This document shows positions 24,630 through 34,760 of a stretch of 64,000 bases of DNA, piece by piece. This stretch comes from Bryoerythrophyllum caledonicum (taxonomy: Eukaryota; Streptophyta; Bryopsida; Pottiales; Pottiaceae), in NCBI GenBank assembly GCA_963971425.1, contig OZ020522.1:5244168-5308167 (forward strand), given 5' to 3'. Under the pieces are notes generated by a model. The model did not search any database and had not been told where the DNA came from. It worked only from the letters and a program-made list of their open reading frames with translations. Each line of letters begins with the position of its first letter. The first letter of the stretch is position 1. Position numbers and translations under genes: made by a program.

Positions 24630-24781
24630 TAGACATGACGGTTGGTAGGCAGTTGATTGGGGCACGGGCACCATCAATGATATTGGCGGCTAACACAAAT
24701 CGTGAACTTGTTCACAAATAGTGTTGTAGGGTAATTACACTATTTGCATTACTACACTAAATGCGATGTTCATTGTAGTTA
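24630..24781 (-). repeat. CACTA-like right terminal inverted repeat (diverged)
   Basis: Its reverse complement matches the left terminus (631-1010), in particular GCATTTAGTGTAGT, AATAGTGTA, GTGTTAGCCG, CCCCAATCAAC and CCGTCATGTCT. The terminal bases have drifted from CACTACACT, so the exact end is uncertain. With the left copy it brackets about 24.15 kb. Confidence 0.5.
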
Positions 24782-25797
24782 ATAGAAGTGTGTGGTCACA
24801 CTATACTAATTATGATGTTTGGTATAAAGATTTGAAAGTGCTACAGTTTACCTATTTACTTTTTACTGAGAGCTCAACTGTTTAGAACTCGTCAATCAAG
24901 CATAGCATTCAAGGCTTCCTGTTGAAGTGGGGGTTTTCGCTCTTTCAAACGGAAACACCCACGACGTGATGTTCGACAGTCGTTCTGATGCTATGAGCGA
25001 TTTCGGAGCAGGCTGTGTGGATAGAGCAAGCCTCGTTTGTGTGGACAGAACAAGCCTTGTTTATGTATATAATATGCAGAACTGTAGTGGGACTCATTCA
25101 AAACACGAATGTTGACTCTACTCTAGCCGCTCCATTAATGCTGGGCAGCTGGCAAATTGTTTGATTTCTCCAAAATTATGCGATCTTGGTGATCATTTTG
25201 CCTTGAAAATCATGCTCACCACCGTGATTTCTTGGCAAATTGTATTAAAAGTTGCAAGTTCGGTGAGACACCAAGCCAACATAGCACGACCTTGCGTCGC
25301 TTTGTCTGTATGGATTCTAGAGGTCGGCCTACTCTTTAACTACCAAAGGAGCGCTCTGTAAGCTCTCGTTTTCGTCCTACTCCCCTCGACCTCGCATCAG
25401 CCGCTTTCCTTGCAGTCTGTTTGGCCTTCTGTATTTCCGTGTAGGTGGTGTTGTTGGCGGTGGATGTGTTTCACACTACATGCGCATCTTTATTGCACAA
25501 GTCAGTTCAATCAACCTTCTCACTTGCCACCGTCTCCTAGCGAAGTCTGCCACCGTTTGGCCAATCGCACTGGTAGGCGAGTGGATCTGTGATCCGGCTG
25601 AATCGCACACCATAGCACATAAGTGCAGCCCGACATGCACGCTGCACCCGCCGCTTGCCTATTCTTAGTACACCTCGATGCTCTCTAGCTCTAGATTCGA
25701 TACGCCTTGACACTACTCGGTGGCTGATCTTGTGCTCCTTTATCCAAAACACCTCGCCCGGAACCAATCTGGTTCCCCCACTGCTGTAGCTAACGTT
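24782..25797. other. Flanking DNA with a dispersed repeat
   Basis: A 27-bp near-duplication (TGTGGATAGAGCAAGCCTCG) lies at about 25016-25070. The part 25350-25480 resembles 43155-43280 (shared TTTGGCCTTCTGTATTTCCG-like core and CGACCTCGCATC), so it may be the leader of a HET-related gene copy. No coding region can be supported. Confidence 0.4.
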
Positions 25798-25802
25798 GGC
25801 GG
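25798..25802. repeat. Target-site duplication of Copia-1 (left)
   Basis: GGCGG directly abuts the TG end of the left LTR and is repeated at 41789-41793 after the CA end of the right LTR. Confidence 0.9.
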
Positions 25803-25979
25803 TGTGGGAAAAATATGTGTGTATTATTCATTAAATAAATTACAGTTCACATCCTTAAGGCTTATCCAAAAGGTGTTCGCAATAGTCACAACTCTCTGTG
25901 TAAAGTCATAGCTATTGAATTAGTATTTATATTCGTATTAACTAGTGTACTACATATGTACTAAATTATGTATCCTACA
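25803..25979 (-). repeat. Copia-1 3' LTR
   Basis: 177 bp, beginning TGTGGGAAAA and ending CCTACA on the plus strand. By eye it differs from the other LTR at three positions. Adjacent inside the element is the purine-rich sequence CCTAGTGGGAG (minus strand), a plausible polypurine tract. Confidence 0.93.
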
Positions 25980-26632
25980 CTCCCACTAGGATACTAGTTT
26001 ACTTTTCATCCATATCAATGAAGATTAATTTATATTCATCCAAAACGGTCTTCTTCCTCTTCGCGTAAGGTTTCCTCTATGGCTAGGGTTTGAGGTTGAG
26101 GCAACTCCTTTGTAGCTCCGCCGTGGCGCCGCCCCATTTTTGTGTTTCCCGCTTTCGGTCTGCTTCAAACTCCTAGTCTCAAGCTCGATGGTGTTTTTCT
26201 TTTGTTCTGTTTGGAGTCTTTGCTTGTGTCTATGCTTGTGTCTTTGACGATTGTTTCTCCCTTGTACTTGGACAACATGGAGATGGAGTTGTTCTTCGAT
26301 ATGGCGACAAAGTACTTGAATGTGATGGAGAAGCTCCTCAGTATGGCGGTTAAGCGCTTGTGTGTGACAATGAAGATCTTGAAGATCATGTCTTCTATTA
26401 AAGCTTGGAGTCGTGGAGGGCAAAACGTGGTGGTTGGTGCCTGCTCCAAAGATGTTGGAATCTCCTTGTCGTGCTGAGCCAGAGGACGTCTTGTTGGAGG
26501 TGATATTTTCTGTTAATTTTGGGCTTTGCTGAGGTAAGCAACCCTGGTTTGTCAGCATTTGCTTGCACTGTTTTGACAAAATTGAACGATTACAATAATT
26601 GCACTTGTACCTGCTTTGGGCTAGCCTTTCTC

Positions 26633-26824
26633 TGATTGGTGTGGTTGACTTATAAGGAGCACAAAAACTTTGGTAAGATGGAGCCAAGTACTTTGGAAAA
26701 TAAACCTGTAAATCGTCCTTGATTTGTTTGATTGGTGTGGTTGACTTATAAGGAGCACAAAAACTTTGGTAAGATGGAGCCAAGTACTTTGGAAAATAAA
26801 CCTGTAAATCGTCCTTGATTTGTT
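26633..26824 (-). repeat. 96-bp tandem duplication in the Copia-1 extension
   Basis: Two essentially identical 96-bp units begin at 26633 and 26729. They encode a 32-residue repeat containing DLQVYFPKYLAPSYQSFCAP. The unit length preserves the frame, and the lack of divergence shows it is recent. Confidence 0.9.
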
Positions 26825-28145
26825 GGGCCTCTGTCTGGTTGTTGGAAGAGATGCGCCCATGAAGCATGGGCCTCATGGCCTTTGACATAGCCTGTGAATA
26901 CTTGATTTGACCTTGATTTTTATTGTGTTGGTCTGCTTGAGCAAAGCCTTTTTCAACTTGTAAATACTGATTAGGATTTAAATTGTTAAGGTATTTATAT
27001 TTGAAATTCCGTTTACTTTGACAAGTCTTGGATAATTTATAGCTTGAGGGCTGATTGTATCTCCCACTCCAAGACTTAGCAAAGTCTGGTTGGAACAAGT
27101 AATACAATAAAGATTTAGTAGCTTGAATATATGTATCGGCAGTGATACTCCCACATGAGGTGGATGGTGGGAGTGGCCGCATATAAGTTATTAAAGCTTG
27201 TACTTTTGAGTCTTGTGCAGGATTTGAGACTGGCGGGATTAAATTCATGCCTAATTTTGACATACAAGAATAATGTTTATCTTTAGGTAAGGCTTTTGTA
27301 AAAATATCAGCTGTCATGTCTACTGTTGAGACATATTTGAGCTGAATGTCTTGCGAAAGTACTTTTTCTCTTGTAAAATGATATTGTGTGTCCACATGTT
27401 TGCTTCTTGAATGATATTTTGGATTTTCACTTAAAGCAATGGCACTTTGACTATCTGAATAGATTATGGTTGAATTTTGTTGAATAAAACCAAATTCATG
27501 TAATAATTTTCTCAACCAAATCGCTTCAGCTGTAGCCTTGGCCAATGCCATATATTCTGACTCTGTTGAAGAAAGTGCCACTGATTGTTGCTTCTTACTG
27601 CCCCAGGAAATAACGCCACCAGCAAGGATGAAACAATAACCTGAGGTAGATCGGCGGGTTTCTTTGTCACCTGCCCAATCTGCATCAGAAAAGCCATGAA
27701 GGACATCTCCTTCAACACATTTTTGATACTTAATCCCAAAAGATAAGGTACCTTTTATGTATCGTAAAGTCCTTTTTAAGGTTTGGATGTGTGATTTATT
27801 GGGATTAGATAAATGTTGAGCTAAGCTGCTGATTGCATAAGCACAATTAGGGCGTGAATTAACTATGGCATGTATTAGGCTGCCAACTATTTGTGAGTAT
27901 GGATATGGGTCTTGATGGGATGTTGTACTTTCTTCTTTACTTAATCTAATCCCAGATTGCATTGGTGTGCTTAATGAGTTACAATTAAGCATATTGAATT
28001 CTTTAAGTTTATTTGTCACATATTTTTGTTGGTGTATTATGATCCATCCTTCCTGCCTATTTCTTATAATTGCATTTCCAAGGGTATAATGTATTTCACC
28101 CTCATCTGACATGTCAAATTCCTTTTGCAGGGTATTTTTGACTTG

Positions 28146-28154
28146 TTGGATTAG
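28146..28154. repeat. MULE target-site duplication (left)
   Basis: TTGGATTAG abuts the left end of the MULE and is repeated at 38150-38158. A 9-bp duplication is diagnostic of Mutator-like elements. Confidence 0.95.
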
Positions 28155-28799
28155 CCCGGTCACTACAGTCAATCCGGGTTCGCGGTGTCAGGGCCCGGTT
28201 TTAGCCCTGACACCGCGAAGACCGGCCCTTCTCCCCAAGCGCCTTATCGCCTCCTTCCCACGATAACTGCCACTCTCGCCCAACTCTTTTTCGCGCTGCC
28301 CGTCTCTCTTTTCGGCACTTCTCGCCGAAAGCCCCTTCGCCCCCGCCTTCTCCGGATCACTGAAGTCACCTTCTCGCCCCCGCCTTCTTCGGATCACCGA
28401 AGTCCCCTTATCGGCCCGACACGTGTACTCCAGAATGACCTGCCCTTCTCGGCGGCTTCAAACTGCCATCCACACCGTTTTGTACGGCGCCGTCTTTGGC
28501 ACGATCATTGGGCCGTGTAGAATCCTTTCGGAAGGGGAGTGATTGTCTGCGCCTGAATTGAGTTCCTCGATCACAATCTTCCCTTACAGGACATGTCGAA
28601 TGGAGATTCTAGCGAGACGGCGCCATCAACCGTTGTCGATAATGGGGCAGTAGGGAGGAATTGGAGGCGTCAAGGGAGAAAGAAAGAAGCTGGCGTGCAA
28701 GAGAAGGGGCTGGAGGACCTTGATGCCGCGTTTAGGGTTTGGCCCGTATGCAGACTACCTGAAGACACACGGTCACAAGGTTCTTCGGATGCGCGATTC
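28155..28799 (+). repeat. MULE left terminal inverted repeat (about 645 bp)
   Basis: It matches the reverse complement of 37536-38149 almost throughout, with one extra block of about 30 bp near 28390-28420 and an internal stretch of divergence. Its inner part (28593-28799) duplicates the first codons of the transposase gene found in the right TIR, with frame differences, so it carries a non-functional copy of the gene start. Confidence 0.9.
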
Positions 28800-29096
28800 G
28801 AAGAGTAACGGAATCCAAGCTTATCGCTGATAGTCCCTCAGATTGTAGGTCCAGGCTAATCGGTTTAGGCGGTGTAGGCAATAATCATCATCGCCATCAC
28901 CTTCACCATCAACGTGAAACCCTAATCCAGGCATGGCAAAGTTTTGTGTGGCGGCACCATTTCCAGCACTTTCGAACTGTGTTTTTTGCCCTCTAGCGAC
29001 ATATCCAGGATCTTCAAGCTCTGCGTCAGCGATCGCTGCTTCAAAACTCCACGATTTTCAAGGCTCTGCGTCAACGATCGCCGACTGAACTTTTCG

Positions 29097-29357
29097 GTAA
29101 GTTCCCTACCTTTCTTGCTTTTTATTTAATTCCATTTCGGTAAGTTCTCTGTCATTCTTACTTTCCATTTCTTTTCGGTGATGCATACGGGCGGTCCTTC
29201 TTCCATTTCGTTTCAAATGTGGGGCGTTGGAAAGTAAGCTGTGTGAAGGTATAGGAAATTTTGCAAAGCGTCCAGGTTTAGGGTTTAAGAGTTTTAGGGT
29301 TCCGGATAATCGTTTCTTGCGATAAGGTTTCATGTTCGGCAATGTCTTCTCTCGCAG
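29097..29357 (+). other. Predicted 5' UTR intron of the MULE Ulp1 gene
   Basis: TTTTCG/GTAAGT at 29096/29097 is a strong donor, and TTCTCTCGCAG ending at 29357 is a strong acceptor 11 bp ahead of the chosen ATG at 29368. This implies a non-coding first exon starting within or near the left TIR. Confidence 0.5.
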
Positions 29358-29367
29358 GGCCGTAAAA

Positions 29368-32300
29368 ATGCCGAAGCGGCCGGTGTGTTTCTGCAAGCCA
29401 CTGTTTGATGAGATCCCGGTGGAGAACAGGAAAGGGATTCCGCCCACCTACAACAAGGAAACGGGGAGGATCGAGCAGCTATTCGTCATTGAGAACGACC
29501 ACATTTGGCGCAATAGCTGGGAGGTGATGGAGGCAAGGGACCTTATCCTGGAGCTGCATGGACCGGACTCGCCCATCGTACCGCCTGGACAAACCGGCCC
29601 CAAGCAAATACTATGCATTTATTGCAACACGACGCACCAGAAGCACAGGTTCAACCTCCACCGGAACCATGCATTGTGCGAAGGGAAGGGGAAGGAGGGC
29701 GTGAAGATGCCCTCGTATCCCAATTTGGGCGTCAGGGATGTGGCAAACTTTGTGGTACGACTTTGGGATTGCCAGTCGACGGAAGATGCAATTCAGGTAT
29801 TCGGCACCATAGAGCCGATAGCCACGAAGAGGAGGCCTCGAAAGGGTGCCGATAATGAGGAGGAACCAAACAGTCGACGTCGAATTAAGCGCGGGAAGAA
29901 GCTGTCGCAGGTGGGCCCTCCGTAGAAGCGTACCGCGGCGGCTTCTCGGAAAAGACCTCCGCCCCCGAAAGCTATGTCCAGAGATGATACTTCTTCCTTG
30001 GCAGAGTCGGGAGGAGATCACAGCACAGATCATGAGGCCGATAACGCACGGACTCTGACTGTGCATGGCGAGAAGGGCGGTCTTCCGTCCGGGGATGATG
30101 CCTCTAGGAATTCCGGTGTCGAGAACCCGATGTCGAAAGTCCGGAAGTCTGCACTCGCGCCGGCGCCCAAGAGGGATTCCTCCATCGTCCTCCGGAAGGC
30201 GGAGCTTGAGAAGCAGAATGTACCGTAGAAGGTGGCACAAGCTGAAGAGGCCACGAAGAAGGCGAGATTTGAAGAGTCCACAAAGAAGACAAAGGCATTC
30301 CGGCCCCCATCAACGGTGAAAAGGCTTACGGGAATGTCTGTGGAAGAGACCGCTATGGCGAGAAGGCATCGATCCCCACCGGTGCAACAGCGGTTCAGAG
30401 AGACAAGTAATGCCGAGAGACCCTCCGACTCTGACAAAGGAACGCCGATAACCTCGCACGAATCCCCCCAATCCTCGGCCCAGAAGGAACAACGACCGCC
30501 GTTGACATTGGCCAGTATAATTCGGTTAGGCTCTGATGATGGTGCGAATCCCGATAAGCGCCTCATTCTCCCGGCGAAAGGTAGCAGGGAGCAAGCTTTG
30601 GAGTCGGAGAGGGCCGAGATGATACGGCAGGTGCAGGAGGACGCTGCGCGCCTTTTCCCGTTGAAATTGGTGCCCACCCCCGAAAGTAAGGTACCGATAA
30701 CGCCACTGTATCTACTCCTCAAGCATGGTCTGCTCGACAGTATCACGATGGGCAGTTTACATTCCGAAGATGAGTTGTTGAAGTACGTCTTGTCCTTGGT
30801 GGAGTCTGGAGGCAGCCAGGGGAGGTTCCACCAGGCTCTCGGTGCCTGCATTTCTGAAGGGGTCGGCTTCGACGATAACCCTGTTTTGCTTCAACAGTTG
30901 TCAACCCTTTGCAATCTGGCAAAGAATCCCGATTACAGTACAACGAAAGAGGTCTGGACAGAGGCATCGAGAGGAACGTGGGCATACATGACGCATATGT
31001 TGGAGTGTGTCCAGTTAGAAGTGGCTTTGCAGGCCAAAAACGACAAACAAAAGCGGTGCAGGGAGAAGTTAGTCAGGATGGAGATGAGTAGATTTGATGC
31101 CGAAAGGGCGGTGGAGACAGAGGCTATTCGATGGGACTTCAACAATCTCTTCGGGTATTGCGCGATGAACGAGATTCTTTGACCATTGCTGCCCCCACTG
31201 CCATGGACGCACAACATTGACGAGGCTCGAGATGTCGTGCACCGTCTAATTTCTATCAGAATCGACATTGCCCCGTCTCCGGCTCCAGCTATGCTATTGA
31301 AGTGTTACTTTGTTTGCAACGGGTTCTCGCGGGTGTAAGTTTTTCCTTCTCGCCACAAACTTGTCCCTTATCGTGTCTTCTCGTCCCTTATCGTCTCTCA
31401 TCGTCCCTTATCGTCTCTTATCGTCCCTTATCGTCCCTTATCGTCTCTTATCGTCCCTTATCGGTTTACTTGACTCCGTTGTTTTTCAGGGGCCGGAATA
31501 TGTGCAACCCTAGCATAATCCCCGGGCCTGCCAGCATTGAATTGTACGTGGACGCTCCAGTGGAAAATTGGGATGGGCCGTCTCAAATGTACGAAGTCCT
31601 GAGTCCCTTCCTCTTCGGAAGGGACGCATCCGATATGCACCTTCCATTCTCGGCGGCGTTCTCGCGGCTCCGCGATAATAAGAATGGCGGGCGAGATTCT
31701 GTGTTGCGCTTCATCGAAATGGTCCATGCTTGCACTATCGTGGACACGGCAAGGAGTTATCCAGAGGATTTTGTTCGACAGTGGTGTGCTGCCGATAAGG
31801 GTACCTACGAACACTGGGATACCCTGGACGAGAACTGCTTGGCAAGGGAGGATCTGGACTTCATGTATGCCGGCTACGTTCCACGTAAGATTTATCCGAT
31901 AACCCCGTCATTCATCGTACTGTTTTCTTCCTCATTCTTGGTATCTCCGTTATTTCCCTGTGACTAAACGATAAGGCTTTTGCAGGCACTGTAGATCCTA
32001 TCGGGGCACGCGAAAGGGATCTTGTAGAGGCAGATTGCAAGAACGTTGTGTTGCGTCTGGTAAAAAGAGAGTGGGATCGGCGAGAAGGGCATCCAGTGAC
32101 TTCACATGACGAAATTCGGCGGGAGACGTCTACCCGAACAAGGGACCTCGAGGATGCAGCCACCGTCCTTCTCATGGACGAAGGAACCTCGAATGAATTC
32201 CGCGTCCAGAATCGGTTCCTGGGGAGTAACGACGACGAAGGATTCCCCGACAAGTGTATGGACGAAGTTACGGAGGAAGCACAAGAGGGGCCTAGCGACG

Positions 32301-34383
32301 AAATACGTCAGGGAGGTGTTCCCAATAGCGTCCAAGAAGAGCCCGCTTCTACAACGGTGAAGTCACCGGGCCGTCCCGCCGATAACCCATCTCCCATGGA
32401 GTTTTCGTGGACACAAGCAATGAATGACCCTACCCTCGGCATTCCGGAGTCTTCACAGTCGCTGATGGGGCTATCTCAATTCGACACCCCTCTTCAGCAT
32501 GTTGTGTTTGCGGGTACGGGGGAGACGGAACCCGGCATTAAATCCCACCGTCTATCGTTCCCTCTGTCGAGTCAAGGTATTGAAAACCTGGACTCTATTG
32601 ATAGATCCCCGGTGGTTCCCGAGGCGCCTCGCGTGACACCCTTGGAAAGTCATCCAATCCCTGAGAAGGCTCCCTCTCCGGACTCCGATTACGCTTCTCC
32701 GCCAGGGCCCGATAACCCTGCTCCTTCGCCAGAGCCCGAGAACCCTGCTAGCCCGCCAGAGCCCGAGAACCCTGCTAGCCCGCCAGAGCCCCAGAACCAT
32801 GCCAGTCCGCTAGAACCCGTTGAGCTTGCTTCAGCGCCAGATCCTGATAGCCCTGTTCTAATATCTGAGCCCGATAAGCCTGCTCCTTTGCCAGAGCTCG
32901 ATATGCCTGCTCCTCCGCAAGGACCCGTTCAGGCTCCTCCTCCGCCAGAGCTCGATAACCCTTCTCCAAAGGAGATGGACCCCGAGGAGATCAGACTGGC
33001 ATTGCGCTTTATCAAGGAAGCACAGAATTCGTAGTTGACCAGTATTTGGGTTTATCCTGGACTCGAAGAGCGTGTTCAGAACGGTTTTAGGGGAGAACAG
33101 AAGGCGGCGTATACGTGCATGTTGGAGAAGAATCGCGGAGTATGTACTTCAAACGGTGTTTCCTGGGACAAAGAGCCCTCGCTCTGCTACGAAGCCGAGG
33201 AGCATGACGCATCCACGATAGAGAAAAACCTCGGAATTATTGTGGAGGTCCTAAAACGAAGGTGAGTGTCGTCGTTTATGTTATCGTGTTCTCCGACACC
33301 TGTTGTTTATCGGCACCTGTTGTTTATCGGCACCTGTTGTCTAACATCCCCTTTCTTCTGAATTGCAGGCCTCTTTTAATTCACCCAGAGGACCTCACTG
33401 GAGGTATGAGGTTTTTCGGTCCAGACCTTCGGCAAGCCGTGGATGTCTCGCTTGCACTACAGGACTGGCATTGCGTGCTAAAGGACAAGCGGGAAATGGA
33501 AGGCACATTTCTAGATTTCCTCCTTAGGCATGTCGTCTACAGGGCGAAGGAGCATGTTCAAATCCAGTATCATCACACGCACAACTGGTTATCGGCGACC
33601 TTGCAGTGCTATCTAGTAGATGAACGGAAGAGTTGGGATGACATCGTGAGCTTTCTCAGCCGCTCGTTCCGTAGCACCACCAAGACGCCGAATACCCTTA
33701 TCGTCCCTTACCACGATAAGGGTCACTGGAGCGTATTCGTCGTGGAGCAAGGGCGAACGTATCACCTCGACCCAGCAAAAGGCATGCACAAGGGTCGGGA
33801 AGTGAACAACTTCATCTTCCTTGTGCACATGGGATGGGCAACCGTGAAGGGCGTGAGGATCGGATCTCGGAGTTGGATTGAATGGCAGAGTCGATCGCCG
33901 ATAAGGTTGCCTCTGCCTAGTCAGAAAGAAAGCTGGGAGTGTGGTTTCATGGCAGGCTTGGGCTTCTGGCAGTACCTTATCGCACGTGGTGGGCGCAAAG
34001 AGGCGGAGGAGAAGACCGTGACGGAGACCAAATATCTGGACTGGGACGGGAAGAAGGCGTACCGATGGTTCATGCAAGGGCTGTATACGGAGATTGTCGC
34101 ACCGCTTCCGTTCCACGATGCCCTTAATCTATGTGGACAAGATACGGTGGAGTTCGGAAGCGGAAGTCCGGACGTAGTTTTCGTGGAAGCCGGTACAGAG
34201 ACGACAAAGAAGAAGGAAGTCCCAGTTGTCGGTATTTCGGAGACAGTGGGGAATCGTGATCTTCAGGGCTTCAACGTGCTCACAAACCCACCAGTGACTC
34301 GAGGAAGGCGGAAGAAGTCAACCGCGCCGAAAAGCCCAAAAAAACCGAGAAAACCGAAGGGCACCACCAAGACGAAAAAGTAG
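29368..34383 (+). pseudogene. MULE-borne Ulp1-type (C48) cysteine protease gene, KULP-like
   Basis: Predicted coding exons 29368-31334, 31490-31884, 31986-33261 and 33369-34383 all join in frame at GT-AG sites and total 1,550 codons. The N-terminus has a BED-like zinc-finger pattern (CIYCNTTHQKH, then LHRNHALC). The middle is charged, followed by a Pro-Glu repeat around 32690-32960 (SPPEPENPA units). The last exon is a C48 domain with catalytic His in DKGHWSVF, Asp in YHLDPAKG, and Gln/Cys in SQKESWECGFMAG, followed by a Lys-rich tail (TTKTKK). Such proteases cleave SUMO-like modifiers, and their role in MULEs is unknown. Stops at 29923 (TAG), 30226 (TAG), 31180 (TGA) and 33032 (TAG) break this copy. 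The catalytic domain itself is open. Confidence 0.85.
31365..31463 (+). repeat. 10-bp (TCGTCCCTTA)n intronic repeat
   Basis: Ten near-perfect 10-bp units lie within intron 2 of the Ulp1 gene (31335-31489; the 5' UTR intron is counted as intron 1). Eight unit junctions create TTATCG, the motif that recurs all over this MULE. The phase is offset from the splice sites, so it does not look like a splicing element. Confidence 0.9.
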
Positions 34384-34389
34384 GCGATA

Positions 34390-34760
34390 AGGGGGGGTGT
34401 TGTATACAGGCGATAGACTCTAGAAATTTGTATAGATTAATAGGATGCCAATGTTGTACATTTCATTCATTGTAAATGACAAATTTTTCGATAGCGTACA
34501 TAAACGAAATTCGAGACCCCCTTGCAAAGGCCTGTAAGCGGAACTTGGAATCCAGTCTTTGCCAATTATATTGAATGTTGAGTTTTAACTTCATAACTAA
34601 AGAAATATAACTTCACTGAAAATTTCAGTCACTGCATGGAACTTAATCTGTAAGCATATTATCCGCAGTATTCCACCGATAAGATTACTAATGGTTATCG
34701 GTGCAGGTTTGCAGCTAAAATCCTCTGCCCTTTATACTCATCCACATCGGAGCCGATAAC
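34390..34760. other. Short gap between the converging MULE genes
   Basis: AT-rich and without coding signal. It probably contains the 3' UTRs and polyadenylation regions of both genes. Three CGATAA-type motifs lie at its right end. Confidence 0.5.

Larger units (their letters stand above)
26025..28154 (-). pseudogene. Copia-1 pol, 3' part (end of RT, RNase H, long C-terminal extension)
   Basis: The minus-strand frame resumes RT just after the MULE (LQKEFDMSDEGEIHYTLG), continues with the RNase H domain (DADWAGDKETRRSTSGY, VALSSTESEYMALAKA, SKHVDTQYHFTRE) and the usual copia end KALPKDKH. It then stays open for roughly 400 more residues, almost to the LTR. The extension shares KVQAL-TY-RP and KSWSGR with the corresponding part of Copia-2. 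It includes an in-frame 96-bp duplication. The frame joins exactly with the 38.2-40.6 kb part once the MULE and one TSD copy are removed. Confidence 0.9.
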
